From the NCBI GenBank assembly GCA_013350335.1, contig CM023540.1, positions 61,687,195 to 61,751,194 on the forward strand: DNA of 64,000 bases, written 5' to 3'. Shown here piece by piece: positions 43,025-53,843 of this stretch (the stretch's first letter is position 1; each line of letters opens with the position of its first letter). Both the position numbers and the translations under genes were made by a program. The stretch comes from Chimonanthus salicifolius (taxonomy: Eukaryota > Streptophyta > Magnoliopsida > Laurales > Calycanthaceae). A model generated the notes under the pieces. The model saw only the letters and a program-made list of their open reading frames with translations. It was not told the DNA's origin and made no database searches.

Positions 43025-43728
43025 TGATACATTTGAAATTATCTGGTTGGGCCCAGGTTGGACTTGGGTTGAACCTTGATCCGCTAACAACCTTATTCCT
43101 AAGTCTATAAACTACAAAGTCCCATAGAAAACTCCAAGAAATTGTTGCCAAAAGGTTGCCAATAGACCCTTGAAACTGGCGTTAGAACCCACCAAGTTAT
43201 ACACGTTAGTACACCATTTTCTTATATTTACTCAAAGTCTTCAAATTGTTTAAAATAATGTGAATGTGGGTTTGAAGATGGACTAAACTATTCTCGATGA
43301 AGTTAATATAGCATCAATAGTTTAAGTGTTCTTTTTCTCTATAGTTTAATATCATATCACATTTTTTTAATTACGTGAAAGGTTGGTTCAATGGATTGTT
43401 CTAATGCATCTCATTCCCTTTGCATGTCAGAGCAAAACGTGGTTGATCGGGCAATCAATGACATTTGTATCCTTTTAAAATGTAGTCGGCATAATCTAAA
43501 TGTGGTGCGTGATTTAACATGATATTATATATGAGATTTGCTAGCATAGATGATGTTTGCTTTCTATTTCTACTTGTGGTTATCATAGTAAGATTTGGTT
43601 TGCTTCACATTCTTGGTTTTTATTTTTGTAAGACATGTAATATATTTTTTAGAAAGTTGTATATAATTTTGTTTAGTGATTAGTATACCGTAGTACAGTA
43701 GTAGCATGGTATAGTTGACGTTCTCTCT

Positions 43729-43990
43729 CATTTTTTTTTTTTGAAACAAAGTCTATACATTTGCATTTTCTATGGTCTCTCAATATCAATGAAATCGGAA
43801 TATTTCTTAACAAATATCTTTCCTTTTTTCTTTTTCTTTTTCTTCTTGGATGTGACAGAGAACATCATCCTTATGACACATAAGATAAATCCATGCCATC
43901 CTAGAATGATCGTTAATGAAAGATGATCTAAAAATATATCCAGTTTCTGCTGTATGGACCGGGCCAGCAAAGAAATTAATTTTTTTACTG
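43729..43990 (-). pseudogene. Possible copia integrase scrap
   Basis: A minus-strand frame includes TGYIFRSSFINDHSRMAWIY followed by LMCHKDDVLCHIQE. The block resembles the copia integrase core around the second Asp (FIDDHSRMTWVYLLK-type), but the sequence before it does not match. A T-run lies at 43729-43741. Low confidence; it could be a chance similarity. Confidence 0.3.
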
Positions 43991-44723
43991 TTGTATGCTG
44001 TGTAAACCAATCAGAAAGAAAAGAATTAATTAAGTTCCTTAGGTATGTAAGACCAACCAAAAATAATTTAGAATGGGTTAGTGCTTAAACCAAATCTAAA
44101 TTTCCGTCAATACTCATTCGGACCAAACGAAGTAATTTAATTCAGTTGGTATATAAGACTGAACCTCAGAAAAATTAACTTGATGGGTTCTTAAACCGAA
44201 CCAAGAAAAATTTTAAATCAGTTTTGTACTAGGGCCGAACCCAAAAAAAAAAAAAAACCAAATAAATCAGTTTGGCGTTGAATGGCTAAACAAATGATAA
44301 GCACTCGAAAGCGATTGTTGTAGGCCGAACACAGTGTTTCCCAGGAGCACGACTTTGATGAACAACTAATGTGAATCGAGGTAGTTACACGAATGTGCCT
44401 CGATCACATAGGAAAATAGCTAAGATTGATGGAATCCAAACTTAATAACGACGATTAAACAGTTCCAAAGACGACAAATAGGTCCGTCGAAGGTGAGCAA
44501 ACCCAAAGAATTTAGTGTTCCTTACGGCCGATTCAAAATTAAAATATGCAATGGCAAGCGGATTTAAAATGTTCATTAATTAAAAAATACTTAGAGTATG
44601 CAAGTTCTAATTACGAAATAAACACGTAATAACAAAGAATTAAAACCACTTTTGGATACATACTTGTGAAACAAAAAATGGAGTTCTTCCCCAACTCGGT
44701 CTTGACCCTTCTTTGTGTATTCA

Positions 44724-45086
44724 TAGGTTTGAAATCGGGTCAGGTTGGGTCGGGTTTCTTAAAACCCAACCTGACCCGAGTCAATATTTATGGAACCTGA
44801 CCTAACCCGACCCTAGCTATTCACCCGAAATTCTCGACCCGACTCAACCCGAATTTTGATCTGACCCGCATTTTGAACCCATTTTAGCCTAATTTTAGCC
44901 GGGTTGGGTTGCGCCGGTTAGGTTAACTTGAAAATTCCTCAACTCAAGCCCACCGAATTCCATGTGGGCTTTTGTCTTCTCAACTCGACCCGACCTGCTG
45001 ACCCGACTCGCATGACCCGACCCACATGATTTCTCGGGATCGGGTCATGTGGGTCGGGTCAAAACCCGACCTGAGTTTCACCCCTA
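44724..45086. mobile_element. hAT-like MITE rich in GGGTCGGGT words
   Basis: Terminal inverted repeats TAGGTTTGAAATCGGGTC and (reverse of the right end) TAGGGGTGAAACTCAGGTC. Flanks TGTATTCA (44716-44723) and TTTATTTA (45087-45094) agree at 6 of 8 positions, fitting an 8 bp duplication. The interior is a series of GGGTCGGGT and ACCCGACCC words on both strands, so long hairpins are possible. No transposase. hAT assignment rests on the TAGGGGTG-type end and the 8 bp spacing. Confidence 0.68.
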
Positions 45087-45656
45087 TTTATTTAACACAT
45101 AAGTTTACTTTTCCAAAAAAAAAAAAAAACACGCTTGAATTTGAGTACAATTGGTGCTGCCGAATTTGGTAGCCAAGGACCCTTTATATAGCAAAACACA
45201 AGGCTATTTTGAGAAGAATAAAAGCTTCGAATTCAAACTAAACAAATCCCAATCGAATGGACTTGTGGTTCCATCGCAGGGGACTTCTATGTGTGCACAA
45301 TCGTTGGACTCTCATATGATCCAACATTGTGTTACAATGACCAATCAAAAATAAATAAAAAGACAACTAAGCAACTAATTAACCAATGAAAAAAATCCAA
45401 TGTGGCACATCATCCTTGGGCGAATGGAGTCCTAGAGTTGCATGAGCTAAGGATGAGGGAAAATTGGAGAAAATAAAGGAGAATGAGCGCATGAAGGAGG
45501 GGAAATAGGAATTTTGGAATTCAAACTAGATGTTTCCTAACCCATGTACGCCTATGGAGAGAATTGTGGAAAGGTGGAGGCCAATGGAAAATATGTAGGG
45601 TTTGGGGAGATGGACTAGGGTTTGGAGTAGTGGATATGGGTATGAGGGTCATTGGT

Positions 45657-45944
45657 TCAGATAATTGGGCCATTTAGAGTGTCTAAATGGATAATTGGGT
45701 CACTACCGGGTCTTGCATGCACTAAGCCAACCAATGGGAAGTTCTCATTGGCTGGTTTCCAATGTACATTGCAGTTGTCGAAATGCTTCATGTAAGCCAA
45801 GGCAATCTGCTCCATTTCATCCAGTCCCATTGAAGATTCCGAATCAACCACTTTAGGCATAACTAGAGGATTGAAGGCTCTTAAGATGCATCTTGTCTTG
45901 CTGTAAGGAATCAAATTTTCTCCGAGACACTTGAATAATCTCAT
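45657..45944 (-). CDS. Unrecognised coding-like frame, minus strand
   Basis: An open frame of 95 codons with balanced amino-acid use, unlike the noise frames around it: LFKCLGENLIPYSKTRC, MGLDEMEQIALAYMKHFDNC, VHWKPANENFPLVGLVHARP. It ends PII just left of 45657. Upstream the same frame is open for only a few codons before ATG. I do not recognise the family. Being followed on its minus-strand 5' side by a copia leader, primer site and LTR (46100-46890), it may be captured or retroelement-derived sequence. Base composition is more balanced than the flanks. Confidence 0.3.
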   Translation of the reverse strand: MRLFKCLGENLIPYSKTRCILRAFNPLVMPKVVDSESSMGLDEMEQIALAYMKHFDNCNVHWKPANENFPLVGLVHARPGSDPIIHLDTLNGPII

Positions 45945-46736
45945 CTCCAGGAGAAGGAGGGCTATAGGATGCCGTTAGGATTGATCACACTAATGGGATC
46001 TAAAAAAAATAGCCCCAACTAGCAGATTTCCAGTAAATTAGCCCACAACACTATAAAAAATCGAGCTCCACATGCAGCTAACAGATCAACGACAATATCA
46101 GCAGCTAAATGTTGAGACAAGGGCAACTGTGGTCGTGCAGAGACCAGGTGCAGAAGGTCTATATCCACTCAGATCTGAGGAAAAGTACCAAAAAACTGGG
46201 ATTTTGGGTGTCACTACAGCAAGGTTGTAAAGCCAGTAAAAGGGGCCCTACCTTTGGCCAAAACCGTAAGTCAACCTTAGGCGAAGGTAGGTGGGCCAGG
46301 GGCGAACACCATTGAAAAATTAGAGCATGACCTGACCATAGGTGAGACGGATCAAAGCAAACTTTGAAGAAGGTTCGATGATGGTTGCCTGCAGGAAACA
46401 AAGCTGACAACAGCAAAGGGGGCAGCTGTGGGGACCAAAACCAAACCTCAATGAGATGGAGAGGGAGGTGGGCTAGGGGCGACGACACCATAGTGGGTTC
46501 GAAGGCCAATGTACATAGAGGCTTGCAGATCGAGCCAAAAAACCAAAACCTGGTGATGGTCCTGAACTGTGTGAAACTGCTCCAGCAAAGAAATATAGAT
46601 AAGAGAGGGAGAAAGAAATCTGCTATAGAAAATCAGACATATTTGATGACTTGATGCCGCCGGATTCCGATGATGAACACCCGAATGGTAAAACAGACAA
46701 TAAACAATACGCCCTAGAAACAACGGAGATCGGTTT

Positions 46737-46890
46737 GCTCTGATACCTTGTAGAAAATAATAATAGGAAAACAGGAAAAGAGAGAAAATATTTGAGAAGA
46801 ATTTTGTATCTGTCTTGTATTTTGTAATGAAGAAACATAGTACATGTATCAAATCACGATGTAATTTTCTTGTTCCTGAATGGGTTCTTC
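46737..46890 (-). mobile_element. Copia primer site and LTR end, minus strand
   Basis: The minus strand reads ...TTATTTTCTACA, the LTR end at 46749, followed by AGGTATCAGAGCA (46736-46748), a near-exact tRNA-Met primer site. The LTR extends right to about 46890, where a T-run begins; its outer edge is not defined. The leader region 46100-46735 resembles that of the copia fragment at 41700-42520 in style (GCCCC/GGCGA words) but carries no recognisable gag. Confidence 0.72.
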
Positions 46891-47306
46891 AACTTTTTTT
46901 TTTTTTTTAGTTTTATGCTCTACGTAGGGTAAAGATCTACCCAAATTTGATTTGCACATATAGGACAACTGATGCCAGCACCACTTCTTTTTGCTACAAC
47001 TTTTTTTTTCAATTTCTGATTAAAAGGTGCCAATCAAGGCAGCAAAAAGGGGAAAAATAATCAATTACACCTAATGACATCTTTTAGTCAACCCTTGAAT
47101 TAAGACATGTGAAAAACATTTCAACAATGTCCTCGTCATACTGTGCCACTTGCCCTCTATGCTTCATCTAATAGATTTTGGATTATCGATTCTGAAGCTA
47201 CTGATCATATAGTTGGCATGTCTCATTTTTTTCCTTGCTTTCCCCTATTTCTCTAGGTAAAGTGAATTTAGCAAATAGTTATTTCACAAATATTATTAAT
47301 AAATGG
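46891..47306. other. AT-rich spacer with two T-runs
   Basis: T-runs at 46892-46908 and 47001-47009 are each preceded by CTTCAAC or CTACAAC, as if two poly(A)-tailed inserts or a duplication were present. No gene. Confidence 0.35.
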
Positions 47307-47481
47307 TGTTAGAGAATGTGAGATACAAAAAAATCACAATAATGTTTCACTACATTTATTCCACTGAATGAGAGTCAAATATATAAAGTACATCAATGAA
47401 TATCTTACAATGTCCCAGAAGACAATTGAGAATCCTAATTTCCTAATTGAGAGATATACATAATGTCTCACAATCTTAACA
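47307..47481 (-). repeat. Short copia LTR (about 175 bp), minus strand
   Basis: Plus-strand edges TGTTAGAGAATGTGAG and CACAATCTTAACA. To its right the minus strand has the copia polypurine signature ACTTTGAGGGGGATATTAAG (47485-47504), so this is the 3' LTR of a minus-strand copia element. What follows to the right (47505-47830) is not recognisable as pol. Confidence 0.68.
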
Positions 47482-47484
47482 TAT

Positions 47485-47504
47485 CTTAATATCCCCCTCA
47501 AAGT
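47485..47504 (-). other. Copia polypurine tract
   Basis: CTTTGAGGGGGATATTAAG on the minus strand, the standard primer tract before a copia 3' LTR. Confidence 0.75.
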
Positions 47505-47829
47505 TAAGTAGTCAAACTTGAGTTTGAACTTGTTTAATTTGATGACTCAACGGTCGGATGGTGCCTGGAAGTAGATCAATGGAGAAGATATGTTGGTGAA
47601 GCCAAAAACAGAACCAATGTGCCACATGTGTACAAGAAACTACAGATGAGCTGAAGGAGACAAAGATCAACATCTTGGCACATGAGATCGACAAATTTGG
47701 ACGATCTCAACGGTTAGAACTACGATCCAAGACAGAAAGGGAAAAAAAGAGATCACCTGAACAACGAAGGCGACAACAAACAGAACCGACACGAGGGTGG
47801 GAGTTAAGGTGGGGACGGCGTGTGAGTTC

Positions 47830-49440
47830 AGTGTGAACAAACCTGTGGACTAGTCTCTCGTGGATTCAGAACTCCGAATTGATGAGATTCGGACTTCTGA
47901 ATGATCGCTGAAATTCTTACAACGTTGAACGAGATTTTAAATCTTAATGAGTTGGAAGATTTTGAAATTATAGTTGTTGGAGCATTTGACAAGCTGGAAT
48001 ACACATGTGGGAAATGTGAAGTTGAGAAAGAAAATAGATTTGATGGGATGGCACAAAACTGACTATGTGCTGTAGCCATTGGTTCAGAGTTCTGAATCGA
48101 TGAGTTGAGCAGTCTATAAATACCAATGGTGTAGATTGTGAAAAGTGCTCTGTGCATTTGTGAAAAGATTAAGAAAAGCTTCTGAGTATTGAGAATACTA
48201 TTGAGCCAAAACTTGCGAATTATTTGATAGTCATAGTGTGATCCATCACTTTGATCTTAACCGATTAGAGAAGAGCGTGTGAGGCTCTTGCTTTATAAGT
48301 GATTGGAAGTCAGTGAGTGTGAGAGATCTAGGGACACTTGTGATAGTGCTAGATCTAGGAAACCCTTCTTCATATCCTTGAGTGCTGTGGTTGGAATAAT
48401 CATCTGCAACAAGGACGTGGTGCTGTGGAGGAACCATTTGGCTGAATCACTGATTGGGCTGGCTGTGACTGACTGATTGACGTTGGCATCGGCAAAGTCA
48501 GCAAGTACTTTTTGGCAGAGACTGAGGTGGAGTCTAGTGAGGTAAGACTCGGGTAGAGTCTTGTGTTGACTCGGGTAGAGGGAGTTTTTGTAAGACTCAG
48601 GTAGAGTCTTGTGTTGGCTTGGGTATAGTCAAGGTGAGTGAACAACTTGGGTGCGTTGTTTGGTGTGGACTTGTGGTGAGTCAAGTCTGTAGCCCTGGTG
48701 GGTTGGCTGATTATTTAATGGAGTTGGTCAAATATCCCAAGGTTGGGAGAGTCTGCAAGTGGATGTAGGTCATTGGGACTGAACAACTATAAATCTTGTG
48801 TTGTGGTGATTGATTGTGTGGTTTGCTTATTTGTTTTATTTATTAATCATCATCACTACACTAAGTATTGCATTCTTAAACTATAACTTGCAAATACCTC
48901 GTGCATGCAAAGTTGATCATCTGATAAAGATCAGATTTCAGACTTTAGTTCAGAGTTCTGAACTGGAATAAAAGAGAATATACAGTTACCGTTCGGAGTT
49001 CCGAACTTAAGGTTTTAGACTTCCGAACAAAAAGCATTCTGTGCGGTTAATACATATTCTCTTGGATATTCATCTCGATATCCAGAACTGTTCTTGTAAA
49101 GGATTATAAGTATAAAACATCTGGATTTATTAAGTGATCAACTACATAAATCAATATCATTGTATTTATTGTTTATATCTTATTTGCACAAAAGTTTTTG
49201 AATTTGTGCAAAAAGACCATTAATTTTAATATTGATTATTACTATGCTTAAACTCTGATAGTAAAATAATTGCTTCTGCAAGTTGTGATCAACCTTATAT
49301 GTTAAAAACGTTTAATTGGTTAAGTTGGGAGGATTAAACAGTTAATTTAGTTAGACCAACTTAATAAAGAAACCAATTAGATTTGAGCTTCTGCTAAAAA
49401 TAGGTTGATTGTTCTATTCATCACCCCCCCCTCTAGGACG
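47830..49440 (+). mobile_element. SIRE/Maximus-like copia LTR, plus strand
   Basis: Long non-coding LTR-like stretch. It has the block ATCCCAAGGTTGGG, AAGTGGATGTAGGTCA, AACAACTATAAAT (48735-48800) shared with the minus-strand LTR at 7390-7510, several GGAGTTCCGAAC/CAGAGTTCTGAA palindromic words (47869, 48086, 48950, 48995), and an end-like TTCATCACCCCCCCCTCTAG (49419-49437) typical of the 3' side of such LTRs. The LINE starting near 49480 follows. Left edge uncertain. Confidence 0.5.
48530..48630 (+). repeat. GACTCGGGTAGAGTCTTGTG tandem units
   Basis: Three imperfect units of about 30-55 bp with GACTCRGGTAGAGTCTTGTG and TTGRCTYGGGTAKAG inside the copia LTR. Confidence 0.7.
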
Positions 49441-49479
49441 CACTTATGTTACGTGGCACTCTGTCATTAACCCCTTAAG

Positions 49480-50640
49480 GTCACTTTCAGATTTCACCAC
49501 CAGGATTTGGCTACAGGGCTTCTTCAAACAATGGGGCACTGTTAGGGATGTCTTCATATAGAGGAAGTAGGATGCAAAGGGAAGGGTATTTGGTTTTGTT
49601 CGCATGGTGTCAGGAACCTAAGCAGGAAAAAAAAATATCCATGGCCAATGGTCTTCCCCTTAATGGCAGATGTCTGCAAGTGAACCCAGCTCACTTCGGG
49701 AAGGACAAGAGGCTTGATCATAGGTCTATTGCCTATCCGGTAAAGAGCACAAGATGTCAAGATGAAAAAACCAGTGGTGCAACCCAACCCAAGCATGACG
49801 AAACTTGACCAAAATTGGGTTTCTATGGATGGGGAGTCCTCCAGGTCCGGGGTGAAGGAATCTGATATGGGTATCAGCTCGGAAAAATTGTGAATTGATG
49901 CTGGAAGTGGAGGAAATGGGCACCATTTCAAATTGGTTGTTTCGATCCCTAGTGGTTAGAATGATGGGGGAACTCTCGATGAGGATCATCTCCAAGGCTT
50001 TGGAAGAGGAAGATTTTTTTCCACAATTAAGCCTCATCGGCAAGAAGTGTTTCCTGGCTTCCTTTCGAACAGAAGAGGAGCTGGGGAGGGTACTGAAGAA
50101 TCCCATGCTGACCGTTAAACTCCAAGTCCTCAGAAGATGGCAATCGAATCTCTTCCTGCACTCGAGGAGAACATGGGTGCAATGCTTCGACTTTTTGCCC
50201 TAGGGATGGCCGGAGAGGATTTTTTTGGGACTTTGGTTGCAAGCTTGGGACTGTCATTGAAATTGATGAAAGAAATCTGACAAAGGAGGATTTCTTTTCC
50301 TTAAGAATCTTACTAGAAGTTCAGATTACCCAATTTATCCCAACGGAACTGCAACTGGACTTGGAAAGGGAATTTTTCTCGGTCTTGTTCAAAGAGATCT
50401 CAAAGCTGTAGGAATTCTTATCGGAAAATATATCTTCGGCTGTCGGAACACAAGATAAATGTAAACCTGCCAATCTCAGGGAAGGAATTGAAAAGGCTGC
50501 CATTGCAGAAGGTGAAGCAACGAATGGAATTAGGGATTTTGAAATTGAAAATGCAACAATCGGGAACACGAGATATCTCTTTGCCCGAGTCAAGAAACTT
50601 ATAAGAGCCATCATATTGAGTTGACTCATTGGTGACTCGC
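49480..50640 (+). pseudogene. LINE-A ORF1: RRM plus DUF4283-like domain
   Basis: First ORF of a plant L1 LINE. 49509-49710 encodes an RNA-recognition motif in shifting frames: WLQGFFKQWGTVRDVF, DAKGRVFGFVRMVSGT, NGLPLNGRCLQVNPAHFGKD. 49895-50203 holds SLVVRMMGELSMRIISKALE, KKCFLASFRTEEELGRVL and the Trp-rich end, and 50236-50405 LGTVIEIDERNLTKEDF with SLRILLEV, as in the nucleic-acid-binding part (DUF4283-like) of plant LINE ORF1. Such proteins coat the LINE RNA. Stops between and within these pieces show decay. The start is near 49480, next to the copia LTR; whether the LINE is complete at its 5' end is not clear. Confidence 0.78.
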
Positions 50641-51547
50641 CCAAAACTGAGTATGAAGTAGGGCTGGACCAACTATCTTCTTGGCTCGGTCATAACGTGT
50701 CTGGAGTGGATTTATCTGGGCCAATTTCAATGGGCCTGGACTTTCTAGGCCCGAGCCAATTGGTTAGTGTCTCGGGCCGCCTTTGTGGATTGGACTCAGT
50801 TGCTCCTGCCCAATGAAATCAGGCCCAGAATTTTGACAGAAAGGTCTTAAGGCTTTTTCTCCCTCTGGTTGATCACCCAAAACTCTGTTTGAGGCAAAAG
50901 CTCTCTCCTCTCAATGCTCATCACAAGGCCAGAGGCGATGCTAATGAGGCAGAAGATCTTCGGAATCCTAAGGAGGAGGCAATTCTTATTAACAAGGGCT
51001 TCGCCGCTTCTGCCAGAATCTCCTCCCAGTCTTCCTCCATTAATGACGATCATCACAAGGCTAGAGGCAATGGAGATGAGGAATAAAATCTGTCTGGGAA
51101 CATGAGAAAGAGGCAGTTCCTAACATTGACACGGAATGCAGAGAACAATTTTGGAGACATCCGCTAGTTGAGAACCTTCAATGCTTAGGCAGATAGATTA
51201 GGGTGCAGTTTCTGGGGCACTCCTTCGTACTCCGGAACAAGTTACCAGTCTAGTTGAGGTTCAATCTTCCAGGGTTTCAGAGCCTCCAGAACCAAGGATA
51301 CACAAAGGAGTATAGTGAAGAGATACTGCGCATCGGGAAAGCTTTGTGAGTTAATTTTCTCAATGAGGATCACGTAGAAGCAACACTACAATGGGTAGAG
51401 GGAAGAGGCATGGCTTCATCTTCCTCGTCTCGATCTTCCAAGAGATGCATGACACCAACTATGCTGATAGGGAGAATTACAGTTTTTAAAATTCATTACA
51501 ACAGAAGAAGGTTGGAGAAAGGTAATGGGGGTAGAATTGGTTTCCCA
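50641..51547 (+). pseudogene. LINE-A ORF1 end and inter-ORF region
   Basis: Continuation of LINE-A with no clear domain. Two related blocks with GCTCATCACAAGGCCAGAGG (50920-50939) and GATCATCACAAGGCTAGAGG (51048-51067) suggest a local duplication of about 128 bp. No frame longer than 70 codons is supported. Confidence 0.45.
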
Positions 51548-52180
51548 TGAAGATATTGACATGGAATGTTAGCGGCCCAGGACTTCGGGAGAAAAGGAGT
51601 GCGATCAGGAGATTCATCCGCAAGCATAAAATTTATTTTCTTCTTATCCAAGAATTTAAGAAAGAAGAGCTGACTGGCCTTGTAAAGGAAATTTGGGACA
51701 GAAATGAGGTACAAACTAGCTGAAGGCCAATTAGGCGGATTAATAATACTTTGGAACCCAAATTTGTTAGATGTTTCAAACAGAAGAGTGGTGGTCGCTC
51801 AATCTGAATCAGGATGTAGTTTAAAGAAGGTAGGGTGGATTTTTGCTTTAGTAATGTCTATGGGCCACACTTAGAGGGGGGAAAGGATTGTTTCTTGGCT
51901 GAATTGGTTGTTATTTAAGGTTTGGGGCTGTGACTGTTAGTGCATCGGTGGTGATTTCAATGTAATTAGATATCCTTTGAAAATGAAGGGAGGATGTGCT
52001 TTCTCTAGAGGAACGCAAAATTTCTCCCAATTCATAGAAAGGAATAGTCTTGTTGATTATCCTCTCATTGGTGGTAGATTCACTTGCTCGAACGGTCATT
52101 TGCGCCCGGCCATGAGCCGACTCGATAGATTTCTCATCTCTCCTGATTGGAATTACCACTTCACCAATGCAAGTTAGTTG
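51548..52180 (+). pseudogene. LINE-A endonuclease (APE type), start of ORF2
   Basis: ATG at 51548 opens MKILTWNVSGPGLREKRSAI, the standard start of plant L1 endonucleases (LTWNVRG), with FLLIQEFKKEEL (catalytic Glu) soon after. A stop near 51720 ends this frame. Further on GDFNVIR lies at about 51951-51972 and SRLDRFLIS with DW at about 52115-52147, two further catalytic blocks. This enzyme nicks target DNA so that LINE RNA can be copied at the site. Two or more frame breaks between the motifs make it inactive. It is the N-terminal part of ORF2, followed by RT. Confidence 0.88.
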
Positions 52181-52699
52181 AAGCTTTTCAATCCAATCTC
52201 GGATCACTCTCCCATTCTTCTAGACATCGAGGAGGTACATTGGGGCTTTAAACCTTTTTGGTTTAACAATGCATGGCTGGACGACCCAAAATTCATGGAG
52301 ATGGTGAAGGTTTGATGGGATGCTTTCTCGGTTTAGGTGTGGGCAGGTTTTGTTTATTCGAGAAAATAGTTGCTAAAAATCTTGTATTAAAGAATGGACC
52401 AAATCTAACGGAGGATCCATGGTGGAGAAAAAGGAGGCTGCTATGAGTGAGCTGGAAAGTTGGAATAGGTTGGAGGAGGACGACCTTGACTTGGATTAGC
52501 TGACTTTGAAGAGAAGTTGCAAAGCTCATCTTTTGGATTGTTTAAGATTCGAGCAAGTGGAGTGGAGGCAGAAATCTGGAGCTCTGTCTTTAAGAGGGGG
52601 ATAAGAACATCAAGTTTTTTCATTGCACGACATCTATTAGAAGAGCCAGTAATAGTATAAAATCAATGGTGGTAGATGGTAGGAATGATGAATGCAGTT
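52181..52699 (+). pseudogene. LINE-A ORF2 linker before RT
   Basis: Scattered fragments of the segment between endonuclease and RT: HWGFKPFWFNNAWLDDPKF (about 52240-52296), an E/W-rich helix region and DKNIKFFHCTTSIRRASNS (about 52603-52660) followed by SMVVDGRND. The pattern KFFH...RRxxN is conserved in plant LINEs. Several stops. Confidence 0.72.
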
Positions 52700-53330
52700 A
52701 GGGATTACTTCTTTTGTATATTTCAGCCCCCATCTTCCTCGACTTAGTAGCTTGTGCCTACTGCTCAGTCGCCAACTTTGCTAACTCCCCCCTCTGCTCC
52801 CCTCATTTGCCTTTGTTGACTTCGCTGTCAGGTACCCCTTCCTTTTTATCCCCTTCTTTTATTGAGATTATTTCTTCTAGTTCTTGCTGCTTCTTCCTTT
52901 CTGTTGGTAGTTAGGTTGCTCAAAGGGTTCATAAATCTTGGCTTGTAGTCTCTCAACCCACCATCCCCTTTCTTCATCGCTTCTTCTCAGGCAACTGTGC
53001 TGCGTTTCTCACACATCCCCCTATGTCATCACTTTCCTTTGCACCATTATTTGATTTGAGGCTCTGCTGATCAAACCTTCCGTTGTCATCAACGACTGGT
53101 GGTTTGGCAGATGTTAGTCCCAGTATCCCTTATTGGCAGTTCTTTGTTGGCCTCTCTCCTTGGTGCTCTCCTCTCTGGGTACTATCCTTCCTTCACTACT
53201 CTTGTTCTATTGTTTTAGCTCTAAGAATGTTGTTCTGATTCCCTTACCTTAGGTTGCTATTGCCGAATCCCCACTCTTGTACTCCTCCATTGACCTCAAG
53301 GGAACCCAATAGATCTTCCCCTTTACCTCG
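52700..53330. other. Insert-like pyrimidine-rich stretch in LINE-A
   Basis: About 630 bp of CT-rich sequence between VVDGRND and the next LINE piece, longer than the family has there. One open frame (52714-52914) is Ser/Leu-rich. It has no TG...CA ends, TIRs or target duplication that I can see. Origin unknown. Confidence 0.4.
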
Positions 53331-53540
53331 CTGAAGAGAGCTTCTTTCATAGAAAGTACATCCCACATACTGGTCTTAGACGGTTTGGATTTAAAAGGTT
53401 AAGGAATGACAAGGTTGGTTGGTTAGAAAGGGAATTTAGCTAGGAGGACATTAGACGATCCCTAGTCAACCAAGAGGGAGACAAAGTCCCTGGTCCAGAT
53501 TGCTTTAACTTAAGATTTATCAAGACTTGTTGGGATGTAG
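53331..53540 (+). pseudogene. LINE-A RT N-terminal part, before the insertion
   Basis: Decayed start of RT: DKVGWLEREF (about 53411-53440), then SLVNQEGDKVPGPD (about 53461-53500) and FNLRFIKTCWDV (about 53503-53538) in alternating frames. The motif dkaPGPDgf is standard for L1 RT domain 0. The sequence is broken at 53540 by a copia LTR and resumes at 61639 with PDFINVFDEFHQKGKM, which follows directly in related LINEs. Confidence 0.85.
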
Positions 53541-53843
53541 TGTTGAGATATATTAGTATTTATTGATATATTTCCATTTATGGTTGATTAGATTATGATT
53601 GATTGTGTAATCTGTTAATTAGGAAATTAGGATCCCTAAATATTGGAAGAAATTATCCCTTGTATTTTATGTATTGTCTTCCATTTAGTGAATTAATACA
53701 CAAGAGTGAATTATTCCTCTAATTACTTTCTACATGGTCTAGATGGCTTTAACTTAAGATTTATCAAGACTTGTTGGGATATAGTGTTGAGATATATTAG
53801 GATTTATTGATATATTTCCATTTATGGGTGATTAGATTATAAT
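53491..53843 (+). repeat. Tandem duplication across LINE/LTR junction (period 244)
   Basis: 53491-53540 (LINE) plus 53541-53734 (LTR) is followed at 53735 by a second copy of the LINE end (53735-53784) and the first ~58 bases of the LTR (53785-53843). Both copies contain GGCTTTAACTTAAG- or TGCTTTAACTTAAG-type text and ACTTGTTGGGAT, then TGTTGAGATATATTAG. So the insertion junction was duplicated after the LTR was in place. Confidence 0.88.
53541..53734 (+). repeat. Short copia LTR, copy 1 (194 bp)
   Basis: Runs TGTTGAGATATATTAG ... AATTACTTTCTACA, typical copia ends. Related copies lie at 60052-60173 (partial) and 61461-61638. It is inserted in the RT of LINE-A. Confidence 0.85.

Noticed and set aside
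44720..45090. Telomere-like repeat (GGGTT words)
   Set aside because: Plant telomere repeat is TTTAGGG; the words here are GGGTCGGGT in both orientations, bounded by TIRs.
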